64,000 nucleotides of DNA from Streptomyces sp. NBC_00376 (GCF_036077095.1 NZ_CP107960.1:1054001-1118000); one strand, 5' to 3'; positions 7,982 through 16,562 are shown, counted from the stretch's first letter. Translations and numbers: made by a program. Notes: a model not told the origin generated them from the sequence alone.

Positions 7982-9511
7982 ATGTCCATATCCACCCCGA
8001 CCCAGTCGGGCGCGGAGGCAACCCCGCCGAAGGACGAGGAGGAGCGGCTGCGCGAGCTCGGCTACCAGCCGGTGCTCGCCCGCCGCATGGGAGGCTTCGG
8101 CAACTTCGCCATCAGCTTCTCCGTCATCTCGATCCTGTCCGGCTGCATGACCCTGTACGGCTTCGGCATGTCGACCGGTGGTCCGGCCGTGATGCTCTGG
8201 GGCTGGGCCGGTGTCGGGCTCTTCGTGCTCTGCGTCGGCATGGCGCTCGCCGAGGTCACCAGCGCGTACCCGACCTCGGGAGCGCTGTACTACATGGCCG
8301 ACCGGCTCGGCGGCCGCAAGTGGGGCTGGTACACCGGCTGGCTGAATCTGCTGGGTCTGCTGGGCGCGATCGCGGGCATCGACTATGGTGCGGCGCTGTT
8401 CACCGGTGCGCTGATGAACCTCCAGTGGGGATTCACTCCCACGCCCGGCAAGACAATGATCATTTTTGTCTGCATCCTGCTGCTGCACGCCGTGCTGAAC
8501 CTCTTCGGCGTCCGCCTCGTCAGCGTCCTCAACTCCATCAGCGTCTGGTGGCACCTGGCCGGTGTCGCGGTGATCGTCACCGTGCTGGCGATCGTCCCCT
8601 CGCACCACCAGTCGCCGTCGTTCGTCTTCACCGAGTTCGTCAATGACACGGGCTGGCACAACCCGTTGTACGTGGCGGCGATCGGCCTGCTCCTCGCGCA
8701 GTACACCTTCTGCGGCTACGACGCGTCGGCCCACCTGTCGGAGGAGACGTCGAACGCCTCCGTGACGGCGGCCAAGGGCATCGTCCGCGCGATCTGGGTC
8801 TCCTGGATCGCCGGCTTCGTGCTGCTCGCCGGGCTGACCTTCGCCATCCAGGACTACGCGGGCACCCAGAAGAGCGCCACCGGGGTGCCGCCGGCACAGA
8901 TCCTGATCGACGCGCTGGGCACCTCCGGGGCCACCGCCATGCTGCTGATCGTGATCGCGGCCCAGCTGTTCTGCGGCAACGCCGAGGTCGCGGCCGCGAG
9001 CCGGATGGTGTTCGCCTTCAGCCGTGACAACGCCCTGCCGGGCTCGGCGCTGTGGCACAAGGTGAGCGCCCGCACCCAGACCCCCGTCAACGCGGTGTGG
9101 CTGTCGGTCGTCGTCGCAGGTGTGCTCGCGCTGCCCTCGCTGTACTCCGCCACCGCGTACGGTGCGGTGACCGCGATCAACGTCATCGGCATCACGCCCG
9201 CCTACGCGATCCCGATCTTCCTGAAGCTGCGCTCCGGCAGCCGGTTCGAACGCGGGCCGTGGCACCTGGGCCGCTGGAGCAAGCCGATCGGCTGGATCGC
9301 CGTCGTGTGGGTCGCCATCGTGACCGTGCTGTTCCTGCTCCCGCAGTCCTCCCCGGTGACGGTCGACTCGATGAACTACGCGTCGATCGCGCTGATCGCC
9401 GTGCTGGTCCTGGCCACCGTGTGGTGGTTCGTCGCCCGTCGTTCGTACAGCACGCCGTCGGCGTACGGGAACGCCCGCGAGCAGGCGGAGATCGAGGAAG
9501 GCATCGTCTGA
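7982..9511 (+). CDS. APC-family amino-acid permease
   Basis: A 509-residue integral membrane transporter starting at ATG 7982 with GGAGG nine bases upstream. After a 35-residue cytoplasmic N-terminus ending in the LGYQPVLARRMGGFGNFA motif common to the GABA/choline-type APC branch, about twelve hydrophobic segments follow. A conserved FGYDAS-like motif (here CGYDASAHLSEET) is at about residue 240, and FAFSRDNALPGS at about 345. Members import amino acids, polyamines or GABA by proton symport. The substrate cannot be told from sequence. The C-terminus is a short polar tail (NAREQAEIEEGIV). A hairpin terminator follows at 9529-9577. Confidence 0.9.
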   Translation: MSISTPTQSGAEATPPKDEEERLRELGYQPVLARRMGGFGNFAISFSVISILSGCMTLYGFGMSTGGPAVMLWGWAGVGLFVLCVGMALAEVTSAYPTSGALYYMADRLGGRKWGWYTGWLNLLGLLGAIAGIDYGAALFTGALMNLQWGFTPTPGKTMIIFVCILLLHAVLNLFGVRLVSVLNSISVWWHLAGVAVIVTVLAIVPSHHQSPSFVFTEFVNDTGWHNPLYVAAIGLLLAQYTFCGYDASAHLSEETSNASVTAAKGIVRAIWVSWIAGFVLLAGLTFAIQDYAGTQKSATGVPPAQILIDALGTSGATAMLLIVIAAQLFCGNAEVAAASRMVFAFSRDNALPGSALWHKVSARTQTPVNAVWLSVVVAGVLALPSLYSATAYGAVTAINVIGITPAYAIPIFLKLRSGSRFERGPWHLGRWSKPIGWIAVVWVAIVTVLFLLPQSSPVTVDSMNYASIALIAVLVLATVWWFVARRSYSTPSAYGNAREQAEIEEGIV

Positions 9512-9528
9512 TCCGGCCCTTTTCCCGC

Positions 9529-9577
9529 CGGCCCTTCCGGAACCGCCCCGCCGACAGGCAGCGGTCCGGGAGGGCCG
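9529..9577. terminator. Imperfect hairpin between convergent permease and MFS genes
   Basis: A 16-17 base stem (CGGCCCTTCCGGAACCG pairing with CGGTCCGGGAGGGCCG, one or two mismatches) with a 16-base loop lies between two convergent genes. It has no T-run on the plus side. This is common for Streptomyces and it could serve both directions. Confidence 0.55.
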
Positions 9578-9633
9578 CGTGCGTGGTGGATCCCCGCACG
9601 GTCCACTGTGCCGCCTCCCGACGGCTCCACGCG

Positions 9634-10914
9634 CTACGGCAGCCAGAGGCAGGCGGCGGCCACCAGTGCCACCGCCGCCCCGCCGCTGAGCACCGGCACA
9701 TTGCCCAGCCAGGTGGCGAGCGCACCGCCGCCGAGGGCGCCGATCGGCACCGTACCGATGAGCGCGGCCTGCAGGACCCCGGCGACCCGGCCCTGGAGCT
9801 CGGGCGGTGTGATCAGTTGCTGGGTGGTGGTCATGGAGATGGCCCAGACCGTGGCCGCGAGACCGAAGACGAACTGGTACGCGAGCAGCGCCGGGAAGCC
9901 GGGCCCCAGGGAGGCGCCCGGGATCAGGAAGATCGCGAGGGCGGCCACCACGGCGCAGATCCGGGTTGCCCTGGCCAGTCCGATGGTGGCGGCGAAGCGC
10001 CCCGCCAGCAGCACTCCGAGGACGGTGGCGACGCTGAACGCGGCGTAGACCGTGCCCAACTGCCAGGCCGGCAGTCCGAGATCACGCGTGGCGTAGAGCA
10101 CGAAGAGCGCGTCGACGGCTCCGCTGCCGAGATTGAACCCGGCCCCGGCGAGCACCTGTCGGCGCAACAGCCTTTCGCCGCGCACCACTTCGAGTCCGGC
10201 GCGCAGTGCGGCTGTCCGGGATTCCCTCTCGCGACCGGCCTCACGGACCGAGGAGTTGAGTGTGGCGGGGAGACCCAGCAGCAGCAGTGCCTCGATGCCG
10301 TACGCCGCGCAGGCGGCCAGCAGCGCGGTGGAGGCCCCGGTCAGGCCCACCAGCACACCGCCGAGCGCGGGGCCGCCGATCTGCCCGGTGGTCCGGGCAC
10401 CGGTCAGCGCCGAGTTGGCGGACAGCAACTGCTCGGGGTGCACGACCCTGGGCAGGGCCGCCTGGAGGGCGACGGCGAGCATGGAGGTCAGCGCGCCGGA
10501 CAGGGCCGCCACCACGTACAGCTGCGGCAGCTCGAGCCGTCCCAGGGTGTCCGCCAGGGGTACGGAGCCGACGACCAGCACCTGGAGAACGGTGAGGAGT
10601 ACGGTCAGCCCGCGCAGCCGTGCCCGGTCGACCAGCACCCCGGCGAACGGGCTGAGCAGCGCGCCGGGCAGGTAGCTCAGCGCCATCAGCGCGGAGGCGC
10701 CGAAGGGCCCGGCGCCCAGCCGGGTCACGGCGAGCAGCGCGAGGGCCAGGGTGGTGACCTGGCGCCCGACGGAGCTGGCGATCTGTTCCCCGCACAGCAG
10801 CGCGAACGGCCGGTGGCGCAGCAGGCTACGTCCGGACCGCCCGGAGCGGTCGGTCCCGGCACCGGCGGAAGGGATCTCGGCTGACGGGGTCGGCGGGTCG
10901 GGCAGCTGCTCCAT
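9634..10914 (-). CDS. MFS exporter in RiPP-type locus
   Basis: A 426-residue major-facilitator protein with about 12 hydrophobic segments. The N-terminal 30 residues are polar and followed by RPFALLCGEQIASSVGRQVT, the start of an MFS_3/enterobactin-exporter-like fold. The A-motif-like FAGVLVDRARLRGL lies between segments 2 and 3. The start ATG 10914 sits only six bases downstream of the stop of the preceding gene, so it is the last gene of the radical SAM operon. By analogy with other RiPP clusters it most likely exports the modified peptide or confers self-resistance (inference). An unrelated drug or siderophore efflux role is the alternative. Confidence 0.85.
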   Translation of the reverse strand: MEQLPDPPTPSAEIPSAGAGTDRSGRSGRSLLRHRPFALLCGEQIASSVGRQVTTLALALLAVTRLGAGPFGASALMALSYLPGALLSPFAGVLVDRARLRGLTVLLTVLQVLVVGSVPLADTLGRLELPQLYVVAALSGALTSMLAVALQAALPRVVHPEQLLSANSALTGARTTGQIGGPALGGVLVGLTGASTALLAACAAYGIEALLLLGLPATLNSSVREAGRERESRTAALRAGLEVVRGERLLRRQVLAGAGFNLGSGAVDALFVLYATRDLGLPAWQLGTVYAAFSVATVLGVLLAGRFAATIGLARATRICAVVAALAIFLIPGASLGPGFPALLAYQFVFGLAATVWAISMTTTQQLITPPELQGRVAGVLQAALIGTVPIGALGGGALATWLGNVPVLSGGAAVALVAAACLWLP

Positions 10915-10919
10915 CCCGT

Positions 10920-11525
10920 TCAGATGTCGGTGCAGGGGACGGGCCACCGGCGGATGCGGGGCGGCAGGGCCACCACCCAGCCGTCGGTCACCCGGGCGAG
11001 GCGTTCCGCCACCAGCAGCTCCACCGCTTCCCGGCCGATGGCGCTCAGTTCGGCCACGGCGGTGGGGTCCTGGACGGTGCGGAACGTGGAGAGCAGATCG
11101 GGGTCGTCGATCGTGAAGCGGGCGGCGGCCGATGGCTCCCTGCGGTCCATGACGGTGACGAAGTCCGGTCCGCGCCGGTGGTAGAGCTGTCCGTAGGCGT
11201 GGCGGTCCCGCCAGGTGGTGAGCTCCGGCGGTTCGCCGGGCAGGGGGCCGGGGGCCGGCAGGTGGCGCAGCAGGCCCGCCGTGTCGGCCACCTCGTGCGC
11301 GGGCCCGGTGAACAGCGGGTCGTCGGTCGCCGGAAGCCAGCGCACGACGAGATCGTGGCTCTGGCACTCGCGCAGGAACCGGACCGCTTCCGCCGCCGGC
11401 CGGCCGCCGGCGCCGAGCCGCAGGGGTTCGTCGACCGTCACCAGCCGTCCTCGGATCCGGTGCGGCACCTGCCAGGCCGGCAGGGCGGGGGCGGTGCGGG
11501 TCGGGGGTGCGGGCAGCGGGCTCAT
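10920..11525 (-). CDS. RiPP radical SAM partner protein, DUF5825-like
   Basis: A 201-residue protein whose ATG at 11525 overlaps the stop of the radical SAM gene (ATGA), indicating coupled translation. It has no cysteine-rich or nucleotide-binding motif. The middle contains AAEAVRFLRECQSHDLVVRW and a LTTWRDRHAYGQLYHRRGPDFVTVMDRR stretch. The size and position match the DUF5825 proteins that accompany RiPP maturation radical SAM protein 1 in actinomycetes; that match is from memory of the family, not from a search. It may help bind the leader peptide or form a complex with the enzyme (inference). Confidence 0.75.
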   Translation of the reverse strand: MSPLPAPPTRTAPALPAWQVPHRIRGRLVTVDEPLRLGAGGRPAAEAVRFLRECQSHDLVVRWLPATDDPLFTGPAHEVADTAGLLRHLPAPGPLPGEPPELTTWRDRHAYGQLYHRRGPDFVTVMDRREPSAAARFTIDDPDLLSTFRTVQDPTAVAELSAIGREAVELLVAERLARVTDGWVVALPPRIRRWPVPCTDI

Positions 11526-13438
11526 CCGGCGACCTTCTCTCCGTTGTCCGGCGCGCCCGATGACCCGCCGGCCGTCCCGTCCGGCGCCTGGGTGCGCTCG
11601 ACCGACCGGACCGGCACGTGCCAGGTGGGCAGCGACACGTACGACCGCCCGTCGTCGAAGAGGAGCCCCAGAGCGACCGCTTCGCGGAGCCAGGCGTCCA
11701 GTTCCTCGGCGGTCGGCGGGGTCGTTTCGGCCGTGAGCAGCCGGTGCAGTGCCGTCCGGGTGCGGCCCGCCTCCAGGTGGCGCAGGGCGGCGGCGTGCCA
11801 GCCGGTCAGCCGGTGGGTGCGGCGCGGCCAGCCGTGCCGTCGGTCGTGGACGAGCAGCACCTCCTCGCCGTCGGGCTGTTCCAGGACCAGGGTCGAGGCG
11901 GGGTGGCCGGTGTACCAGTCGCGGGCCGCGGCCTTCAGCCGCGCTTCGGTCCCGCCGCCGATCCCGGCGGGCGGGGTGTCGAAGAGGTAGACCAGATCGG
12001 CCAGTTGTTCCTCGGGCAGGTCGTAGACGTGGCGGTACATCTCGGCGGGCCACCTCTCGGGGAAGCCCAGCGCGGGGTTGGCGAAGTTGGGGCTGAACCG
12101 CTCCAGCTGGATGCGGTGGGCGCCGCCGGGCGGCTGGAGGTGGACGAGCGCGGGCATCTGGTCGATGACGGAGGCGTAGTCCTCGGCGGTCTCCCCCGGG
12201 AAGCCGTAGAGGTAGTTCCAGGAGCAGGTGAGCGAGTGGTTCTCGCACTCGCGGAGCGTACGAATGTTGCGGGCCCCGCTGACGCCCTTGTCCATGAGCT
12301 CCAGGGCCTTGTTGTTGAGGCTCTCGATGCCGGGCTGGATGTGGACCGATCCGGCTCGGGCGAGCGTCTCCAGCTGCTCGGCGGTGAGGTTGGACTTCAC
12401 CTCGTAGTGCATGCGCAGGTCCCAGCCGCTGTCGGCGGCGAGCGGGAGGAAGTCCTTGAAGTACGCCATGTCGATGATGTTGTCGACGGTGACGATGTCC
12501 AGGATCCGGTGGCGCCGGACCAGGCGGTCGACCTCGTCCCAGAGCCGGTTTCCGGGTTTGGCGCGGAAGGTCATCGCCGAGCCGTTGAGTCCGCAGAAGG
12601 TGCAGTGGTGCTTCTCGCCCCACCAGCAGCCCCGGGCCCCCTCGACCACGAGTTTCGGATGGACGTACTCTGCGAGCGGGGAGGTGTCGATGGCCTGCTG
12701 CCAGAGGTCGTAGTCGGGCGAGGGGATGTCGGCGGGCGCGACGGTGCGCCGGGACTCCTCGTTGGCGCGCGACTCCGGCCCGTCCCACCAGCAGAGTCCG
12801 GGTACGTCGGCCGGTGCGGTTCCCGCGTCGATGTGGGCGAGCAGGGCGGGCAGGGCGTACTCCCCCTCGCCGCGCACCACATGGTCGACGAAGCGGTGGT
12901 TGCGGTGCAGGGCGTGGCCCATCGGGCCGTCGCAGTTGCTGCCGCCGAAAACCACGGTCAGTCCGGGGCGGCGTCGTTTCAGTTCCGCCGCGAGCGCCAG
13001 CGAGGAGACGTTCTGCATGAACGTGGAGGTGAACCCGACGACATCGGGTGCGTCGTCGAGTATCGCGCTCGCGCTCTCGTCGATGAACTCCGCCGCGTGG
13101 ACCCTCATCGCGGTCGCGGTGGACATGTCGGTCCCGCGCCGCGTGGCGTACTCCTTGAGCTGCGCCACGCCCCATTCGGGATCGTTGTACAGGACGCCGG
13201 AGAACACCCAGTCCCCGAGGCCGTCGAAGATCGATTCGCTGCCGACCGCGACGTGATCGCCGGGCCGGATCGCCCCCTGCGAGCGTTCCAGCAGGAATTC
13301 CGCCCAACGCAGGGAGCCGTGGAACTCGCGCACCTCGTCGTCCGGCCGGGTCCGGTCCAGCAGCGCGTGCAACAGTCCCACCTGGAGCGAGGGGAGTTCG
13401 ATCGGCTGCCACGGCATGGTCACCAGATGTATTCGCAC
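11522..13438 (-). CDS. B12-binding radical SAM RiPP maturation C-methyltransferase
   Basis: A 638-residue enzyme. The N-terminal half is a cobalamin-binding-like domain (VRIHLVTMPWQPIELPSLQVG onward). The radical SAM cluster motif is the unusual CX7CX2C (Cys271, 279, 282, in GCWWGEKHHCTFCGLNG) that defines the RiPP maturation radical SAM protein 1 family, instead of the common CX3CX2C. The GTG at 13438 is preferred over one at 13450 because GGGAGG is 4-5 bases upstream. It heads a three-gene coupled set with the partner protein and the MFS exporter, and follows a 27-residue candidate substrate peptide. Expected chemistry is methyl transfer to an unactivated carbon of a peptide residue using SAM and methylcobalamin. 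Confidence 0.92.
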   Translation of the reverse strand: MRIHLVTMPWQPIELPSLQVGLLHALLDRTRPDDEVREFHGSLRWAEFLLERSQGAIRPGDHVAVGSESIFDGLGDWVFSGVLYNDPEWGVAQLKEYATRRGTDMSTATAMRVHAAEFIDESASAILDDAPDVVGFTSTFMQNVSSLALAAELKRRRPGLTVVFGGSNCDGPMGHALHRNHRFVDHVVRGEGEYALPALLAHIDAGTAPADVPGLCWWDGPESRANEESRRTVAPADIPSPDYDLWQQAIDTSPLAEYVHPKLVVEGARGCWWGEKHHCTFCGLNGSAMTFRAKPGNRLWDEVDRLVRRHRILDIVTVDNIIDMAYFKDFLPLAADSGWDLRMHYEVKSNLTAEQLETLARAGSVHIQPGIESLNNKALELMDKGVSGARNIRTLRECENHSLTCSWNYLYGFPGETAEDYASVIDQMPALVHLQPPGGAHRIQLERFSPNFANPALGFPERWPAEMYRHVYDLPEEQLADLVYLFDTPPAGIGGGTEARLKAAARDWYTGHPASTLVLEQPDGEEVLLVHDRRHGWPRRTHRLTGWHAAALRHLEAGRTRTALHRLLTAETTPPTAEELDAWLREAVALGLLFDDGRSYVSLPTWHVPVRSVERTQAPDGTAGGSSGAPDNGEKVAG

Positions 13439-13457
13439 TGCGCCTCCCACGGCACGG

Positions 13458-13571
13458 GGGCGGACGCCGGACCGCGTCCGGCGTCCGCCCTTTTCGTCAC
13501 TGTCCGGCCGTGGCGCACGGCCCCGGAGGGCGATCGCGTCAGGTGCCGGCTGAACCGGAACGCACCGGTTC
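13458..13571 (-). other. Three hairpins between candidate precursor and radical SAM gene
   Basis: Between the peptide stop and the enzyme start lie a 7-bp stem overlapping the stop codon (13552-13558 with 13565-13571), a perfect 7-bp stem with a 3-base loop (13506-13512 with 13516-13522), and a perfect 14-bp stem with a 5-base loop (13458-13471 with 13477-13490). In the direction of the operon there is no T-run after the big stem, so it may slow or partly stop transcription or protect mRNA ends instead of fully ending the transcript. Confidence 0.6.
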
Positions 13572-13653
13572 AGCGCGTCGGACGTTTCTCGATCGTCTGC
13601 CGTTCGCGGTTCTTCGCCTCTTCCTCGCGGACCACTACCTTCTTGATCTCCAT
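13570..13653 (-). CDS. Candidate RiPP precursor peptide, 27 residues
   Basis: A short frame of 27 residues starts at ATG 13653, with GGGGAGGGG 3-11 bases upstream, one of the strongest ribosome sites in the window. The peptide reads as a basic/acidic mix (MEIKKVVVREEEAKNRE then a QTIEKRPTR end), with no Cys and no transmembrane stretch. It has three consecutive valines and C-terminal Ile, Thr and Pro as possible C-methylation sites. It lies 131 bases upstream of the radical SAM gene on the same strand with its own promoter. A tiny gene directly before a RiPP maturase is the usual place for a substrate, but I know of no named family it matches. Confidence 0.6.
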   Translation of the reverse strand: MEIKKVVVREEEAKNRERQTIEKRPTR

Positions 13654-13690
13654 ATGCCCCTCCCCTCGGCTTTCGGTCTCAAGTCCGTTG

Positions 13691-13720
13691 ACGTTAGGTC
13701 GCGTTGTGACGGAGTCGCAA
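13691..13720 (-). promoter_or_regulatory. Promoter of the candidate precursor/radical SAM operon
   Basis: On the minus strand TTGCGA (13720-13715), an 18-base spacer and TAACGT (13696-13691) match a housekeeping sigma-70-type promoter. The expected start point would leave a leader of about 30 bases ahead of the peptide start. Confidence 0.5.
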
Positions 13721-13801
13721 GAGTGCCTGCTGGGGTCGGTGGGGCGGACGGGGTGGTCCGCACCGGTGGCGGGCCGGAGACCGATCGCTATGCTGCGTGC
13801 C

Positions 13802-13824
13802 GAAGCGCTCACCGGAAGCGCTCA
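13802..13824. promoter_or_regulatory. Tandem GAAGCGCTCA operator-like repeats
   Basis: Two identical 10-base copies of GAAGCGCTCA (13802-13811 and 13815-13824) lie 41 bases upstream of the regulator gene start. AAGCGCT is the core of many LacI-family operators. The likely role is autoregulation by the 13865 gene product (inference). Confidence 0.5.
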
Positions 13825-13864
13825 AACGAACAGTGCGCGGCGGTACGGCGAAGGGGCCAGCAGC

Positions 13865-15025
13865 ATGCGGGAGCCGGTTGAACTCAGGCGTCAGCGAATC
13901 CTGTCGGTGGTGGAGTCGCGCGGCGCCGTGAAGGTCAGCGCGCTCGCGGCCGAGCTCGACGTCTCGGTGGTCACGATCCGGCGGGACGTCGAGGAACTGG
14001 CCCGGGACGGGCGGCTGCGGCGCGGGCACGGGGTGGCCCGCCCGGTGCGTGAGCCGGTCCCGACCGGCGCGGTCCCGGCGGCCCGGGGCGAGGAGCCGGC
14101 CGGGGAGGCCGGGGCGGTCGCCCTGGTCGTCCCGGAGCGGCACACGTACCTGTACGAGACCCTGCACGGCGCCCGCTCCGTCCTGGAGGAGTCCGGGATC
14201 CGGATCGCCCTGCACATCGCGCCCCCGTCGGCCGGTGCCGAACGTCCGCTGGTGGAGCGGGCGCTGGCGGACGGGGCGCGCGGGCTGCTGATCGCGCCGC
14301 GCTGGCTCAGTACCCGCTCGGAGGAGCTGGACTACGGCTGGCTCGCGAACGTGGGGGTGCCGACCGTGCTGATGGAGCGGCGGCCCCGGCCGGGAAGCGC
14401 GCTGCACGCCCTGGACTCCGTCTGTTCCGATCACTGGTACGGGATCCATCTCGCCGTGGACCATCTGGTCTCGCTGGGGCATCGCCGTATCGTGCTGGCC
14501 GCCCGTGACGACAGTCCGACGGCGCGCAGCATCCGTGCCGCGTTCGCCGAGATCGCGGCGGCCCGTCCGGAGGTGGCGGACTGGTCGGTGGTGCTGAGCT
14601 CGCCCTCGGCGGCGGAGCCCCACGGGTCCGGCCCGGCGGCCGGGCCCCATGGTTCGGCATCCGCGGCCGACGGCCGGGCCGCTCTCGACCTCGCCGCGCT
14701 GCTGCGGGAGCGGGGCGCCACCGGGGCCGTGCTGCACGGCGACGTGGACGCGCTGATGCTGGTGCAGCGGCTGGCGGAGAGCGGTGTCGAGGTGCCCCGG
14801 GACTGCTCGGTGGTGGCGTACGACGATGTGGTCGCGGCCCTCGGCAGCACTCCGCTGACGGCGGTGGCGCCGCCGAAGGCGGAGATCGGGCGGGCCGCCG
14901 CCGAACTGCTGCTCCACCGGCTGTCCGGTGCGGCGGGCGCGACCGGACCGGTGCGCCGCACGGAGCTGCTGCCCACGCTGAAGGTGCGTGGATCGGCCCA
15001 GGAGCTGCCCCGTTCCACCGAGTGA
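13865..15025 (+). CDS. Hybrid regulator: DeoR-type HTH plus LacI-type ligand domain
   Basis: A 386-residue transcription factor from ATG 13865. Residues 1-60 are a DeoR-type winged helix (VSALAAELDVSVVTIRRDVEEL followed by GRLRRGHG). After a Pro/Ala linker, residues about 80-380 form a LacI-like periplasmic-binding-protein domain (LVVPERHTYLYETLHGARSV; HLAVDHLVSLGHRRIVLAARD; VVAYDDVVAALGSTPLTAVAPPKAEIGRAAAELL). The order HTH_DeoR plus Peripla_BP_3 is found in actinomycete sugar regulators. It directly precedes a sugar ABC importer on the same strand and has operator-like repeats on both sides, so it is probably a sugar-responsive repressor of that operon. Confidence 0.88.
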   Translation: MREPVELRRQRILSVVESRGAVKVSALAAELDVSVVTIRRDVEELARDGRLRRGHGVARPVREPVPTGAVPAARGEEPAGEAGAVALVVPERHTYLYETLHGARSVLEESGIRIALHIAPPSAGAERPLVERALADGARGLLIAPRWLSTRSEELDYGWLANVGVPTVLMERRPRPGSALHALDSVCSDHWYGIHLAVDHLVSLGHRRIVLAARDDSPTARSIRAAFAEIAAARPEVADWSVVLSSPSAAEPHGSGPAAGPHGSASAADGRAALDLAALLRERGATGAVLHGDVDALMLVQRLAESGVEVPRDCSVVAYDDVVAALGSTPLTAVAPPKAEIGRAAAELLLHRLSGAAGATGPVRRTELLPTLKVRGSAQELPRSTE

Positions 15026-15090
15026 TCGTTTGACCGTTTTGTTCTTCTTCTGAGCGATCACTTGACCAGTACCGATCAGTCGATCAGGAT
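15024..15090 (+). promoter_or_regulatory. Candidate promoter and repeated GATCnnTTGACC elements
   Basis: Two copies of GATC-nn-TTGACC (15024-15035 and 15056-15067) are spaced 32 bases apart, about three helical turns. Each TTGACC is followed 17 bases later by a weak -10-like hexamer (AGCGAT, CAGGAT). The element lies between the regulator stop and the binding-protein gene. Confidence 0.4.
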
Positions 15091-15127
15091 TCCCCGTGAG
15101 CCGATTCAGCAGCCGCGGGAGGCGCAC

Positions 15128-16489
15128 ATGCCCGGACGACAGAGCCGTCGGTCCGTGCTTGCCACGATCGCCGCTCTGCCGCTGGCAGGTGCGCTCGGTG
15201 CCTGCGGAGGCAGCAGCGGCAACGGCGACGGGCTGTCCGGACCGTCCGGGCCGGGCAACAGAGGCGGGAAGCGCGCCACCCGCATCACCTTCTGGTCCGC
15301 CCTGCGCGGCAGCCAGGAGGTCGTGGACGCGTTCAATCGCACCCACGACACCGTCCAGGTCGACTTCCAGCAGGTCCCCGCGGGCTCGATGGGCGGGTAC
15401 GCCAAGCTCAGCAACGCCGCGCGGGCGGGCAACGCCCCGGACGTCGCGACGATCGAGTACCCCCAGATCCCCGGCTTCGCCATCGACGGGGTCGCCCGGG
15501 ACATCACCGGCCTGGTCGGCGACCGGCTGCGTGCCGCGCTGCTGCCGCAGGCGCTCGGCCTGACCACCTTCGACAAGCGGGTCTTCAGCGTGCCGCTGGA
15601 CGTCGAGCCGATGGTGATGCACTACCGCACCGACCTCTTCGCCGAGTACGGCCTGCCGGTCCCGCGCACCTGGGCCGAGTTCGAGGACGTGGCCCGGACC
15701 GTGCGCCGCAAGACCCCCGGCCGCCGGATGGCGGCCTTCGCCACGGACGGTGCCCCACAGTTCGCCTCCTTCGCCTGGCAGGCCGGTGCCCAGTGGTTCG
15801 ACACCCGGGCGGGTGCCTGGAACGTGTCGTTCGCCGACGCACCGACCCGCCGCGTCGCCGCGTACTGGCAGCGGCTGATCGACCAGGACCTGGTCGTCGT
15901 GAACGCCGTCGACAGCCGGCAGTACGACGCCCAGCTCGCCGCCGGCCAGGTCCTCACCCGGCTCAGCGGCGCCTGGGACGCCGGGGCGCAGATGAACGCC
16001 CGGCCCGCGCAGAAGGGCAGGTGGGCCATCGCTCCGCTGCCCCAGTGGAGCCCGTCCGCCGCCGTGCTCGGCACCCACGGCGGGTCCACCTTCGCGGTCA
16101 CCTCCGGCAGCAGCCACCCGGAGGCCGCCATGGAGTTCATCGAGTGGCAGGTGTCGCACCCCGACGCGCTGCGCGCCCGGCTCTCCGGCGGTACCAGCAG
16201 CCAGTACCCGGCCGCACCCGGCCTCGTCGCCGTCGGCAGGAAGGCCTTCGACCGCGGCTACTACGACGGCCAGGACATCTACGCGCTCTTCGAGCAGGAG
16301 GCGCACAAGATCAGGGACGGCTGGACATGGGGACCCCGGATGTCCGCCTCCCAGAAGGTGATGCAGGACGGCTTCGCCCGGGTCGGCGGCGGCCGGGGCT
16401 CACTGATCGACGCCGTGCGCGCGACCCAGCGGGGCACCATGCCGGACCTCAGGGCCCTGGGACTCGCCACCACCGAGCACAGCACCTGA
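15128..16489 (+). CDS. ABC sugar transporter, lipoprotein substrate-binding protein
   Basis: A 453-residue extracellular protein. The signal sequence has RQSRRS followed by a hydrophobic core and a lipobox LGAC with lipidated Cys26; the twin arginine suggests Tat export. The mature part fits the SBP_bac_1 (cluster B) fold: RITFWSALRGSQEVVDAFN at its start, then the PDVATIEYPQIPGFA and DLFAEYGLPVPRTWAEFE motifs. ATG 15128 has GGGAGG seven bases upstream; an in-frame ATG further up would add an unlikely N-terminus. It is followed by two permeases but no ATPase. The sugar is unknown. Confidence 0.93.
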   Translation: MPGRQSRRSVLATIAALPLAGALGACGGSSGNGDGLSGPSGPGNRGGKRATRITFWSALRGSQEVVDAFNRTHDTVQVDFQQVPAGSMGGYAKLSNAARAGNAPDVATIEYPQIPGFAIDGVARDITGLVGDRLRAALLPQALGLTTFDKRVFSVPLDVEPMVMHYRTDLFAEYGLPVPRTWAEFEDVARTVRRKTPGRRMAAFATDGAPQFASFAWQAGAQWFDTRAGAWNVSFADAPTRRVAAYWQRLIDQDLVVVNAVDSRQYDAQLAAGQVLTRLSGAWDAGAQMNARPAQKGRWAIAPLPQWSPSAAVLGTHGGSTFAVTSGSSHPEAAMEFIEWQVSHPDALRARLSGGTSSQYPAAPGLVAVGRKAFDRGYYDGQDIYALFEQEAHKIRDGWTWGPRMSASQKVMQDGFARVGGGRGSLIDAVRATQRGTMPDLRALGLATTEHST

Positions 16490-16562
16490 CCGCGCCCCGT
16501 CCCCTCCCCCCGTCCCCCGTTCCGGCAGCAGCCCTTCCAGCAGCAGAGAGGCAGGTGACACC

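Noticed and set aside
11618..15025. Very long plus-strand frame ending in the sugar regulator
   Set aside because: The true gene starts at ATG 13865 with a ribosome site and HTH; the upstream part is antisense to the radical SAM gene.
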